A DNA stretch of 46,804 nucleotides from Gammaproteobacteria bacterium (GCA_016179185.1 JACORW010000029.1:1-46804); one strand, 5' to 3'; numbered from the stretch's first letter, positions 8,764-16,718 are shown. A program made the numbers and translations. The notes: generated from the letters alone by a model not told the origin.

Positions 8764-8894
8764 ATGGCGCGCCCGGAGAGATTGACGCGCGACATCCTGT
8801 CGCCCGCCCTGCGGGTGACCTGCGGTCGTCCCAATTGTCTTTCCTGACGATTGGTCGAACTGGATTTGTTTGTCAGGAGTTCGAATTCCGGCAA
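8764..8894 (+). repeat. TA-spacer repeat, fullest copy (copy 4)
   Basis: The longest version of the repeat that separates the toxin-antitoxin pairs. It has three potential hairpins: CGCCCGCCCTGCGGGTG; CAATTGTC-TTTCCT-GACGATTG; and TGTCAGGA-GTTCGAA-TTCCGGCA. Copies 1-3 at 6269, 7037 and 7934 match parts of it in the same orientation, although the pairs themselves alternate strand. No plausible protein is encoded. Confidence 0.6.
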
Positions 8895-9039
8895 CACGCA
8901 TAGACCGGCGCCCAGCCCGCTATTCCTTGGATTTCCATCAGTTACCCGGTTAGTTGCGGTTACTTACTATTTCCTGTCCTCCCGGCCGACCACACTCAGC
9001 CCCGGCAAATGCCATCCATCCCTCAACAGGAGAACTGAA

Positions 9040-9300
9040 ATGAAAGCAACCGTAGCTGTGATTCTTTTGACACTGGCGGCCGGGCAGGCCAATGCCGAAG
9101 GGTTTTACCAGATGGTCGTCGGCAACGCGCCGCAGGCCGTGCAACTCAGCACCGGGCAATCCCACGGGACCAACCATTCGCCTCTGTACGAGCAGGTGAC
9201 CAGTCAGTCCCGGGCGATCGCCAATGGCGAGAGTCGTACCTTCACGCTGGCCGCCAGCTCCGACGCCACGCCTTTGTATCGGCAGGTGAGCGGCTCATAA
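9040..9300 (+). CDS. small secreted hypothetical protein
   Basis: An 86-residue protein of unknown family with a textbook signal peptide (MKATVAVILLTLAAGQANA, cleavage before EGF), so periplasmic or secreted and about 67 residues when mature. The mature part has a repeated pattern: SPLYEQV in the middle and TPLYRQV at the end, each followed by small polar residues. Start fixed by AGGAGA seven bases upstream of the ATG. Followed by a strong terminator, so it is a single-gene unit. No cysteines or membrane segment after the signal. Confidence 0.8.
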   Translation: MKATVAVILLTLAAGQANAEGFYQMVVGNAPQAVQLSTGQSHGTNHSPLYEQVTSQSRAIANGESRTFTLAASSDATPLYRQVSGS

Positions 9301-9344
9301 ATCGGATGATGCGCCCGGGCGGACCGGGAATCCTCCTCCCATCT

Positions 9345-9379
9345 CCCGCGCCCCCTGGCACAGGCGGCGCGGGTTTTTT
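9345..9379 (+). terminator. rho-independent terminator
   Basis: Stem CCCGCGCC (9345-9352) and GGCGCGGG (9366-9373) followed by six T residues. Ends the small secreted-protein gene; the convergent TPR gene ends at 9386. Confidence 0.9.
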
Positions 9380-9385
9380 ATTCAA

Positions 9386-10972
9386 TCAGGGCAAACCCAA
9401 GCGGCGCAGGCTGTCCGAGAATCGCTTGCCCAATTCGGGATCCCTGATCCTTCGGTCGCCTTCTGCCGCCATCCCGTAGTCGGGATTAATCCGCAGGATT
9501 TCCGCTACGTGTTTCCTGCCGTCCGATTCGCGGCCGAGCAGGCCGTAGCTTGAAGCCAGGTATAATCGTGCGGGCAGAAACCACGGGCTTTTCCTCGCAC
9601 CCTTTTCCAGCAACTCGATTGCCTCATCCAGGCGGCCCATGACGTAATAGGTTAACCCGCGCGCAAAATAGTAGGGTTCCATGGGGTTCAGCCGCAGCGC
9701 CCGTTCCACCAGTTGCATCGCCTCGCCCGTCTGACCCGCCCAAGCCCTGCACATGGCCATCCATTCCAGGGCGAATGAGCTGCTCTGGTCGAGCTTTATC
9801 GCCGCTTCTCCCTCCGAGTTCGCCTTGTCGTACTCATTCAGCCACAGATAGGTCCAGCCCAGAGTGGAATGTGTCAGCGCAGAACCCGGATCGAGTTCAA
9901 CCGCCCTCAGCGAGAGTGCAACAGCCTCGGTAAGAGCGGTTTCCCGATTTTCGCTCAGGCCCACGATCCATTCGTAGACCAGCACGCGCGCAAGGGCGGC
10001 GTATGCCTCGGCGTAGCCGGGATCGAGTCTGATCGCATGCCGGAGCAGGGCGCGCGCCTGGAACAGATCCTGTTTGCGGAAACTGCGAAAATACTCGACA
10101 CCGCGCAGGACACAGTCATAGGCCTCCAGGTTGTCCGTCCCCTTTCTGCCAAAGCGAGTCTCCTCCGCGGGAGACAGGTTGATCTGCAGGGCGGCAGTGA
10201 TCTTCTGGACCACTTCATCCTGCACGGAAAAGATATCCAGCAGCTCCCGATCGTAGCGCTGCGCCCAGCGGTCCTGTCCCGTCCTGCCATCCACGAGCTG
10301 GGTGCTGATCCGGACCCGCGCGCCCACCTTGCGCACGCTTCCTTCCACCACGTAGTCGGCGCGGAGTTCTTCGCAGACCTGCTGCACCGTGGCCGATTTA
10401 CCCTTGAAGGTGACAGACGACTGGCGGGAAATCACACGCAGCCCCGACACTCTGGAGAGCTCGGTGATCAAATCCTCCGCGACCCCGCTGGTGAAGTATT
10501 CCTGCTCCTGATCGCCGCTGAGGTTCTCGAACGGCAGGACCGCGACTACGGGTTTCGCAGGCGGGATTTGGCGATCTGTGACCCCACGCCCGGGATGGTC
10601 CGGTGCGGCGCCAATACTGCCGAATTGGACCGCCATGGCGTAGGTTCCTTTTGGCAATTCAATTACCACCGGATCGTCTTGTCCGAACTCGTCGTAATAC
10701 TCCCTCAGCTTGGCGCGCAGCCGGCCAGCCTCCACCCGCACGATGGAATCAATCGCCGGATCAAATCTCTGGTCCCGATCGAACACCTCCACGCCGAGGA
10801 CGAACTGATTCAACCGCCGGCCCGCGCCGGTCACTGTCTCCTCGACAACGTACTTCAAGAAGCGGCTCTGACGCTCCGATTGCGCGAACAAGGGATGCCG
10901 CAACATGCGCGCCAGTTGATCCCGGATCGCAGTCACTTCGTCCGCGGACCATTGAATGACAGTTTCATCCAT
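9386..10972 (-). CDS. FlgO/TolB-like domain protein with TPR repeats
   Basis: 528 residues of unknown precise role. The N-terminal ~105 residues (RQSRFLKYVVEETVTG, DSIVRVEAGRLRAKLREYY, IELPKGTYAM) form the winged-helix-like module commonly found in front of 'adenylate cyclase-like' TPR proteins. A FlgO/TolB-type domain follows at about 145-290 (VVAVLPFENLSGDQEQEYF, GVAEDLITELSRVSGLRVISR, YVVEGSVRK). TPR-like helices run from about 300 to the end (GYAEAYAALARVLVYEW, SALTHSTLGWTYLWLNEYD). No cyclase catalytic domain is visible. No transmembrane segment is obvious. Probably a scaffold or regulatory protein; function not assigned. Confidence 0.8.
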   Translation of the reverse strand: MDETVIQWSADEVTAIRDQLARMLRHPLFAQSERQSRFLKYVVEETVTGAGRRLNQFVLGVEVFDRDQRFDPAIDSIVRVEAGRLRAKLREYYDEFGQDDPVVIELPKGTYAMAVQFGSIGAAPDHPGRGVTDRQIPPAKPVVAVLPFENLSGDQEQEYFTSGVAEDLITELSRVSGLRVISRQSSVTFKGKSATVQQVCEELRADYVVEGSVRKVGARVRISTQLVDGRTGQDRWAQRYDRELLDIFSVQDEVVQKITAALQINLSPAEETRFGRKGTDNLEAYDCVLRGVEYFRSFRKQDLFQARALLRHAIRLDPGYAEAYAALARVLVYEWIVGLSENRETALTEAVALSLRAVELDPGSALTHSTLGWTYLWLNEYDKANSEGEAAIKLDQSSSFALEWMAMCRAWAGQTGEAMQLVERALRLNPMEPYYFARGLTYYVMGRLDEAIELLEKGARKSPWFLPARLYLASSYGLLGRESDGRKHVAEILRINPDYGMAAEGDRRIRDPELGKRFSDSLRRLGLP

Positions 10973-11057
10973 CGCCGAATTGATGTCTCCGCGAAATACA
11001 GGGGCAGATCCAATGTAGGGCGCGCTTGGCCGCCCTCTGGTGTCAGATTACTCCAGT

Positions 11058-12965
11058 CTACCGTGTACGCGGCGCAAGGATTGCGCCCAGAAGATCACGG
11101 CTCTTCCGGATGCGCTCGAGGTGCGGGTAGCGTTCGCCGTCGCGGTAATCCACTGCAACCTCGTGGAAGAAATCCACGCTTTCCACCAGCAACCGCATCG
11201 GTGCGCCGGAGCCTTGCGCTTCGGTGATGGCGCGGAGGAGTACCTCCTTGTTCCAGCGGCGACCGTTGACGGCGACCAATGTCGAGCCTGGGGGCAATCC
11301 CGCCTTGCCGGCCGGTGAGTCCGGCAGGATGTCCAGCAATCGGCCCAAGCTGGAAGCCTCGGTACTCAAAGTGATCCCCAGTGAATACCACAAATCCAGC
11401 GTTTCTTTTGCTTTTTCCCGGTCCTTAGACCTTATGTTTGGCTTGCTGCTGTAAACCAGTTGCCAGCCCCCGTTGGTGAAACCGTCGAGGGGCGCCTGCG
11501 GGCGCACGGAATAGATGCGATCATCAAGGAACTTCCGCCAGTCGTAGTCGGCGACCTGTGCCAGGGCCGCCGTGAATTCTTCGTAGGTATAGGGCCTGAC
11601 CTCCGGCTTGCCGTTTTCTCCGCCAAAGAAGGCTCGGCAGAAATCATCCAGGTTCTTGCGATTCCTGGTCAGCGTGCGGATCAGCACATCGGCCTCCAGC
11701 CAGATCAGGGCGCCCTCGTTGTAAAAATCCACGTCCCGTCGCCATGCCTTCCATTCCGTGGGCACGCCGTACAACAGGTAGGCCGTGCGGGCCGTATCCA
11801 CCAGCGGTCGCCAGGTACGGCCGGGACGGTTGGTCAGTTCAGCGGCGATCTGCGCAAAGGCTTCCTGCGCGTATTCGGGAGTCCACAACCCGCTTCTTGC
11901 GGTAAGGACGAGGCCGAGGTATTGGGTCAGGCCCTCGTAGATCCAAAGCAGATCCGGGTTATATGGTTCCTGGAAATCGTCACGGGTCAGGCCGGCCGGA
12001 CGCCGGTACTTGGCGTTCCATGAATGGACGAACTCATGGGGCAGAAGGGTGCTGGTGGATTTCAGTCGCTCATCATCAATCAGGGAACGTTCGGGCAGCC
12101 GGTTGTCGCTTGATTCGTGATGTTCGAGGCCAAAGGAATCTATGTGATCGCTCAGGGTCAGCAGGAAGTCGTAGCTACGGTAGTGGTATGAGCCGAACAG
12201 GGTGTTCCCTTCCGCCACCAGCTTGCGAAATGCCGCCTCGGTCTCGGGCCGGATCTCTATTGCCGCTGCGCTGTCGGCGGCCAGGTGCAGGCGATGGGGC
12301 ACGGCCGCGTTGCCGGTCAAGTCCAGTTCACGGAAGTGCGCGCCCGTGTTGACCGGAGAATCGACCAGTTCGGCCAGCGAAACGGTTTCGTACCGGATTA
12401 CATTACCGTTCTGGCCTGACTGACGCAGCGCCGTACCGGCCTTCCAGCCATCGGGCAATTTCAGTACGGGCCGATAGCGCAGTTCATAAATGGACTGCCC
12501 GGCTGGATACAACAACAGCGTATTCCAGCTCATCACGGCTACCCGGTCCGACGTTGCCGGGCCATTGCCGAATTGCCCGGATGCCCGCGGCGGCAGGTAA
12601 TCCAGCTCGATATCGAGCTGACTGACCCCGGCGGGCACCTCGACATAAAACGTGTATGCATCACGCGGGTCGCGATCCCATGGTATGGAATTCCCCGCTG
12701 CGGTGATTTTCAGGCCAACGAGTTCCGGAATGGGGCCCGTCGGGCCGTGCTCGCCGGGCATGTATTTCGGGTAGAGCAAGGTGAGTGGCCCCGCTTCCAC
12801 AGGCATGGTCAGTTGCGCGTGCAAGATGCGCTCGGCGGCCCGGGTCATATCCACCTGGATATCGATGGGCGTATTCATGCGTTGAGCGAGCGTCAGGCCG
12901 GGCAGGCAACACAGGGTGATGGCAGCCAAAGCAATCACATTTGAACAGCGATTACTGGTCGGCAT
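11058..12965 (-). CDS. M61-family metallopeptidase with PDZ domain
   Basis: 635-residue exported zinc peptidase of the M61 (glycyl aminopeptidase) family. A signal peptide lies at 1-27 (ALAAITLCCLPGLTLA). The N-terminal beta domain contains YPKYMPGEHGPTGP. The zinc site HEFVHSWN is at about residues 310-317, with the likely third ligand Glu in LLWIYEGLTQYLG about 30 residues later. A PDZ domain lies at about 540-610 (LLDILPDSPAGKAGLPPGSTL). Start supported by GAGGT upstream of the ATG. Monocistronic. Substrate unknown; glycine-rich or small-residue peptides are the family precedent. Confidence 0.92.
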   Translation of the reverse strand: MPTSNRCSNVIALAAITLCCLPGLTLAQRMNTPIDIQVDMTRAAERILHAQLTMPVEAGPLTLLYPKYMPGEHGPTGPIPELVGLKITAAGNSIPWDRDPRDAYTFYVEVPAGVSQLDIELDYLPPRASGQFGNGPATSDRVAVMSWNTLLLYPAGQSIYELRYRPVLKLPDGWKAGTALRQSGQNGNVIRYETVSLAELVDSPVNTGAHFRELDLTGNAAVPHRLHLAADSAAAIEIRPETEAAFRKLVAEGNTLFGSYHYRSYDFLLTLSDHIDSFGLEHHESSDNRLPERSLIDDERLKSTSTLLPHEFVHSWNAKYRRPAGLTRDDFQEPYNPDLLWIYEGLTQYLGLVLTARSGLWTPEYAQEAFAQIAAELTNRPGRTWRPLVDTARTAYLLYGVPTEWKAWRRDVDFYNEGALIWLEADVLIRTLTRNRKNLDDFCRAFFGGENGKPEVRPYTYEEFTAALAQVADYDWRKFLDDRIYSVRPQAPLDGFTNGGWQLVYSSKPNIRSKDREKAKETLDLWYSLGITLSTEASSLGRLLDILPDSPAGKAGLPPGSTLVAVNGRRWNKEVLLRAITEAQGSGAPMRLLVESVDFFHEVAVDYRDGERYPHLERIRKSRDLLGAILAPRTR

Positions 12966-13097
12966 GGCAGGTACCTCGGGGGTTATGGTTTAGCCGTCCC
13001 TGCGCTGCTGGGCCTAAATAACTGTTCTGAAATATGCTACAGGCTTCCAGCGGAAGGCCCGATCCCCTTCCGGCGGATGGGGGACCACTCGATCACC

Positions 13098-13151
13098 TGT
13101 GGGGCCGGGTTTACCCGGCCTGGGACCGGCCGGCTGAAAGCCGGCCCCACA
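13098..13151. repeat. REP-like palindrome
   Basis: TGTGGGGCCGG at the left pairs with CCGGCCCCACA at the right (11 bp), with inner hairpins GGGTTTACCC and CCGGCTGAAAGCCGG. Typical of dispersed palindromic elements between genes. Copy number elsewhere cannot be judged from this window. Confidence 0.7.
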
Positions 13152-13178
13152 AATCCGGTACCTTTGATCGGAACGCCC

Positions 13179-13340
13179 GACGGAAAGCCGGTTGAGCCGG
13201 TAATTGGCGAGATCGGAAACATGCGGCTGGCGAACGCCAAGCAGATTCGCCACGGCTGCCTGGGTCAGACCGCGATTGTCCACGATGCGATCGATTTCGA
13301 CGGCAAGCTGCGCACGGACGGTGCGTTTCCGGCCCGGGAC
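13179..13340 (-). pseudogene. remnant of an XRE/HTH_37 antitoxin
   Basis: In frame on the minus strand reads a degraded antitoxin core: QLAVEIDRIVDNRGLTQAAV then ANLLGVRQPHVSDLANYRL. The helix-turn-helix is recognisable, but no start codon, no toxin partner and no normal C terminus exist; the frame then runs into the REP palindrome. It lies directly after the intact antitoxin at 13342 and is probably a decayed second module. Confidence 0.6.
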
Positions 13341-13341
13341 A

Positions 13342-13665
13342 TTACCAGGCGGCGAGATATCGGTTTGCCGTGGGCTGCCTGACCTTAACGGCCACTTCGA
13401 CGCGCGAACCCAACTTGCTGAGAATCAGCATGAGTCGATCAGCAGTAAAACGCCCGAGATCCGCATTCCGGATCCGGGAGAAATCAGCGGCGGCAATTCC
13501 CGTAAGCGCATGTGCCTGACGAACGGACATGGCCCTGCCGTCGAGCACCTTGATGATCTCTGCTGCCAGCACCGCTTTGAACTGCTTGAGATCCGCATTC
13601 TTCTTCGCAAGGTCCCGATAGACATTACCGCTGCCGTGCACAACCCTGATCCGCTCATGTTTCAC
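13342..13665 (-). CDS. antitoxin, XRE/HTH_37 family (pair 4)
   Basis: About 107-residue antitoxin of the same family as the one at 7533 (shared VHGSGNVYRDLAKKN N terminus). The HTH region is AMSVRQAHALTGIAAADFSRI, followed by RFTADRLMLILSKLGSRVEV. The GTG at 13665 gives a 4-base overlap with the toxin stop and has GGAGG about ten bases upstream; an ATG at 13674 lies only one base after that GGAGG and is less likely. Partner of the toxin upstream. The gene ends beside a decayed relative. Confidence 0.85.
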   Translation of the reverse strand: MKHERIRVVHGSGNVYRDLAKKNADLKQFKAVLAAEIIKVLDGRAMSVRQAHALTGIAAADFSRIRNADLGRFTADRLMLILSKLGSRVEVAVKVRQPTANRYLAAW

Positions 13666-13991
13666 TTCAACCATTCCTCCAAATATTTAAGACGGCTCCT
13701 GATCAGCCGGATTTCGTGTCGGGGAGTCCTGATCCCATGCGTGGATTTTTTCTGGAATGCATGGATTACCCAAAGATCCACACCGACATGCAGCGCATAG
13801 ACCACGCGGTACGCATTGCCCTTGTACGAGAGTGCGATTTCCAGGACACCAGAACTGATTTCTTTCAGAGGTTTTGCATTGTCCGCTTTGCCGCCCTCGG
13901 CCGCGATGGTCAGTGCCGCAAGGCAGATCGATTGCGCCCCTTCGGGAAAGCGGGTGAATGCCTTCCGGGCAGCCTTTATCCAACTAAACAA
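13662..13991 (-). CDS. toxin, Gp49-like RelE-superfamily (pair 4), 5' end altered by IS
   Basis: About 109-residue predicted mRNA-interferase toxin. The family blocks are WIKAARKAFTRFPEGAQ, KPLKEISSGVLEI, AYRVVYALHV, VIHAFQKKSTHGI and HEIRLIRSRLKYLEEW. The only start is a TTG at 13991, one base from the terminal hairpin of the IS200/IS605-type element. The native first residues and promoter have therefore probably been replaced by the element end. Whether the toxin is still made is unclear; the antitoxin could then be expressed from the element or by readthrough. Confidence 0.8.
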   Translation of the reverse strand: MFSWIKAARKAFTRFPEGAQSICLAALTIAAEGGKADNAKPLKEISSGVLEIALSYKGNAYRVVYALHVGVDLWVIHAFQKKSTHGIRTPRHEIRLIRSRLKYLEEWLK

Positions 13992-14500
13992 CCCTCGCCT
14001 GTAAGGCGAGGGGTTTATGGAGGGTCGATTGGAAATCGACTGTCATCGACGATGCTCTCCCCTTCTTGCTCATCGATATACTCCTTGATCATCTCGTCGG
14101 TGATCGTGCCGGAACTCGCCGCCAGATAACCCCTGGCCCAGAAGTGCCGACCCCAGAACTTCTTGCGCAAATGCGGAAACTCCTGCAACAACACCCGCGA
14201 ACTGGTCCCCTTCAGCCATTGCATGATCTGACTCACCTTCTGCGTCGGCCGATAGCTCAGAAACACGTGCACGTGGTCGCGCGCGACCTTGCCGGAGATA
14301 ATCTCCAGCTCATGTTCCAAAGCAATCTGCCGTATCAGGTCGCGCACACGTATCGCCACCTCCCCCGTCAGCACCGCCTTTCGGTATTTCGGTATCCATA
14401 CCAAATGTGCCTTCAGGTCGCTCTTCGTGTGCGCGCCCAGCCTGTAATGTCGCACGCCACCACGTTACACGAACCTTTGCTTCGCCTGAAGGCGAGGGGT
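13986..14500 (-). mobile_element. IS200/IS605-family insertion sequence
   Basis: One Y1 transposase gene flanked by subterminal hairpins: CCCTCGCC-TGTAA-GGCGAGGG at 13992-14012 (right end in transposon orientation) and CTTCGCC-TGAA-GGCGAGG at 14481-14498 (left end). Both ends read ...AAACCCCTCGCCTT... on the minus strand. No terminal inverted repeats or target duplication, as expected for single-strand transposition. Exact tips are uncertain by 10-30 bases. No tnpB is present. Confidence 0.85.
14015..14455 (-). CDS. tnpA: IS200/IS605 TnpA transposase (Y1 HUH)
   Basis: 146-residue single-strand transposase. The HUH metal-binding pair is in ARDHVHVFLSYRPTQKVS and the catalytic tyrosine is in EMIKEYIDEQE near the C terminus. 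Also typical are LVWIPKYRKAVLTGEV and KKFWGRHFWARGYLAAS. Length matches the family, so it is probably intact. It cuts one strand at the element ends next to the hairpins described above. Confidence 0.93.
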   Translation of the reverse strand: MRHYRLGAHTKSDLKAHLVWIPKYRKAVLTGEVAIRVRDLIRQIALEHELEIISGKVARDHVHVFLSYRPTQKVSQIMQWLKGTSSRVLLQEFPHLRKKFWGRHFWARGYLAASSGTITDEMIKEYIDEQEGESIVDDSRFPIDPP

Positions 14501-14504
14501 TTCC

Positions 14505-14567
14505 ACCATCCCCGATGGGGACACTAAGCTGGCCTAGTAGCACGAGTGTTGCTAAGGCGAGGATCAT
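14505..14567 (-). pseudogene. 5' fragment of a cassette gene cut by the IS
   Basis: Just after the attC at 14577 (minus orientation) an ATG begins MILALATLVLLGQLS, a hydrophobic N terminus that looks like a signal or membrane segment. The frame runs directly into the IS left end, and no continuation is found on the other side. Likely the start of a further cassette gene lost to IS insertion. Confidence 0.35.
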
Positions 14568-14576
14568 GGGAATGAT

Positions 14577-14642
14577 GCCTAACGCTCAGGGGCGAGCCGA
14601 GCCCGCAGGGCGAGGATCGTCCCTTGGAGCGCCTTGTTGGGC
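14577..14642 (-). other. attC site 1
   Basis: 66 bases. On the minus strand it has R'' GCCCAAC, an imperfect stem GCGCTCCAAGGGACGA / TCGCCCCTGAGCG with an extra base on one arm, and R' GTTAGGC followed by ATC, the classical integron attC layout. The glycosyltransferase stop codon lies inside it, as is common in cassettes. Confidence 0.85.
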
Positions 14643-15836
14643 GGCTGCCGCGACAGCAGACTCGATGATCATCGCAGCGTACTCGGCGCCGTCAGTAGTG
14701 ATACGCGACGCAAGGGCTCTCGCACAACTCGCGTAGTTGGCCACGCTGGTAAGTTGCACGATCACCCGGCTGAGCCTCGAATGGCTTAGGAACCGCGCGT
14801 GCAGTGGGGCGGGACCAAGGCCAAGGGCTTCGACGCGGTACCCGTGATAATACTGGTCACCAAGATGAGCCACGATGCCCTGAGGCCGCCCGGCCAATGC
14901 TGCCGAGGCAAAGGTGCCTGCTCCGCCGTGGTGAACGACCGCGCTGACCCGGGGAAACAGGAGATCGTGTAGCAGGTCTGGCACAGGGAGGGTCGCCGGC
15001 GATGGCGCGCTCGAACCCTTGAGAAGGCTCGCCGGATACAGTACGCGAACCCCTGCCTGATCAGCTGCGGCTTTGACGAGCGACGCAAGGCGATTGTGGC
15101 CGCTGGAGCCCATGCTCCCAAAGCCAATGTACACCGGCGCCGCGCCGGCGTTGAGAAATTCTTCGACCTGGTCAGGTAAATGCCCGGTAGCAGCGCGACG
15201 CCAAAGCCCGGTGACATGGACGGGCCCGACGTCCGGCGGCACGGGGGTCAAAGTGGAATCCACCGCTGCGAAAAGTTGTCCTGTGCGCGCGAGATAGTCA
15301 TAGAGCGAGGAGACAGGGCCGAGCCGTCTGCGTTGACGTTCTCGTAGGAGCACTTTGCCGAGCAAAGGAAACAGGCCGTCCTGTACGCCCCACAGCATCC
15401 GGTGAAGGATTTGCGGTGGCTGTCGTAGGGGAATGCTTAAAGCGGGTTGATGTAGAGACCGGAGATAGCAGGGGCTGAAAACAGCATAGAAGTAAGGAAT
15501 CTCATAGAATTCGGCCAGAGTTGGCGCAGCGAACTGCAACATCCCACCGACTACAGCGTCTGCATCGGCCATTACGGTTTCGAGGGCCTCAAACTGGGAC
15601 GGCGTGGCCTTGAATGCCTCGAAAAAAACCCGCAGTTCGTTACGGGTCCGGTCGAAAAACGTACTGAAAGCCTGAGCTACCGGATGGTACGGTACTCCAG
15701 CCTCCTCGACCAAAGATCGGAAATCTGGCGGCGCGGCAAGAAGAACTGAGTGACCGCGACGGTGAAGCGCGTGAGCGAGAGCGACCATGGGCTCCACGTC
15801 TCCGCGACTTCCGTAAGGCGCGATGAGGATGTGCAT
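14586..15836 (-). CDS. cassette-borne family-1 glycosyltransferase (MGT/UGT type)
   Basis: About 416-residue GT-B glycosyltransferase of the family 1/28 group that transfers a sugar from a nucleotide donor to small lipophilic acceptors. The N terminus HILIAPYGSRGDVEPMVALA is the acceptor-domain signature, VYIGFGSMGS opens the donor domain, and HHGGAGTFASAALAGRPQG followed by GDQYYHGYRV is the donor-binding block (about 310-345). Start at ATG 15836, 22 bases after the R' core of attC 2; the C-terminal residues RPAGSARP are encoded inside attC 1. It therefore fills one gene cassette exactly. An unusually large cassette gene. Confidence 0.88.
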   Translation of the reverse strand: MHILIAPYGSRGDVEPMVALAHALHRRGHSVLLAAPPDFRSLVEEAGVPYHPVAQAFSTFFDRTRNELRVFFEAFKATPSQFEALETVMADADAVVGGMLQFAAPTLAEFYEIPYFYAVFSPCYLRSLHQPALSIPLRQPPQILHRMLWGVQDGLFPLLGKVLLRERQRRRLGPVSSLYDYLARTGQLFAAVDSTLTPVPPDVGPVHVTGLWRRAATGHLPDQVEEFLNAGAAPVYIGFGSMGSSGHNRLASLVKAAADQAGVRVLYPASLLKGSSAPSPATLPVPDLLHDLLFPRVSAVVHHGGAGTFASAALAGRPQGIVAHLGDQYYHGYRVEALGLGPAPLHARFLSHSRLSRVIVQLTSVANYASCARALASRITTDGAEYAAMIIESAVAAAAQQGAPRDDPRPAGSARP

Positions 15837-15857
15837 GTAACCCCCATTATCGGAGCA

Positions 15858-15927
15858 GCCCAACGCGCACGCTCAGCGGCCGGAACGAGCGGAGCGAGCC
15901 CCGGACCGCTGAAGCGTGATGTTGGGC
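15858..15927 (-). other. attC site 2
   Basis: 70 bases. R'' GCCCAAC and R' GTTGGGC flank a long imperfect stem, CACGCTTCAGCGG against CCGCTGAGCGTG, with one extrahelical base. This is the most convincing site of the group. Confidence 0.9.
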
Positions 15928-15942
15928 GAGCTGGCCAGCAGT

Positions 15943-16704
15943 TCACACCGAGTGGTCCTTGAGCAGATCGAAGCCATCGGATCGCAGGATCGCATCGCGG
16001 ACCAACTTCGCGCGCGCTCGGTCGGCGCGGTCGCGGAGATCCCAGATCTTTCGGCACGAACGAAGGCTACTTCGCCACGAAGGCGACATGCCATAGGACA
16101 AGAGCGCTCCGCCCGAGGACGTGAATGCCCTGTAGATCAGTCCAGAAGGTTTGCTGACCGCGAGATCGACAGGTCGAGAGAATCGTGTCGAGTACCGCCC
16201 GGCCCCGAGGAAGACGCGTTCATCCTTTGGGGCGACGCCGTGGCCGCTCAGAAAGTGGGCGTTGCGAGCCGCTCGCGCCCGGTTTCGTGAGCTCACACGC
16301 TGCAGCGATTGGCCCGACTCCGCGATCTCTTCCACGCGGAGTGCGCCAAGCAGGTACCAGCCGCGATCTCGCGTAAAGCCGGCCCAGTCGGCGCCGACGT
16401 TTCGCCAAAGCAGTCCCCAAAACAACAGAATGTCGCCGACTGCGACGCTTCTGAGGGAAGCGGCTCGAGGATTAGAACACCTGTCGCCATAGCTGAGACC
16501 TTCCCAATCAGGGTCGGCATGGGTACAGCGTCGCCCGACACTACGCACAAACGGAAGGGCCTCCGCTGGATACCCCGGGCCAGGCTTGGGCCGCCTGGTC
16601 GGGAACGGCACGTAGATGAACGATCCGTTCGCGAAGATCGGGCTGCGCGCTTTGGCGCTGTGGCTCGTGTTCGCACCGATGTTCACGAGATAGACTGAAT
16701 TCAC
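15943..16704 (-). CDS. cassette-borne hypothetical protein, possibly Nmad3-like
   Basis: 253 residues. The opening VYLVNIGANTSHSAKARSPI followed by NGSFIYVPFPTRRP is reminiscent of the 'nucleotide modification associated domain 3' group, but I cannot confirm this. Other blocks that look conserved are THADPDWEGLSYGD, DILLFWGLLWR and AHFLSGHGVAPKDERVFLGA. No signal peptide or membrane segment. The only reasonable start is a GTG at 16704, 14 bases after the R' core of attC 3; the stop is 16 bases from attC 2. It is thus a complete single-gene cassette. If the domain guess is right, a role with modified nucleotides or phage defence is possible. Confidence 0.6.
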   Translation of the reverse strand: MNSVYLVNIGANTSHSAKARSPIFANGSFIYVPFPTRRPKPGPGYPAEALPFVRSVGRRCTHADPDWEGLSYGDRCSNPRAASLRSVAVGDILLFWGLLWRNVGADWAGFTRDRGWYLLGALRVEEIAESGQSLQRVSSRNRARAARNAHFLSGHGVAPKDERVFLGAGRYSTRFSRPVDLAVSKPSGLIYRAFTSSGGALLSYGMSPSWRSSLRSCRKIWDLRDRADRARAKLVRDAILRSDGFDLLKDHSV

Positions 16705-16718
16705 ACGTTTATCCAGCC

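Noticed and set aside
6269-8894. TA block as an integron cassette array
   Set aside because: Repeats lack RYYYAAC/GTTRRRY cores and the TA pairs alternate in orientation; not attC sites.
8370-8897. 175-residue reading frame through the repeat and higB
   Set aside because: Translates the spacer repeat and antisense-frame higB; not a gene.
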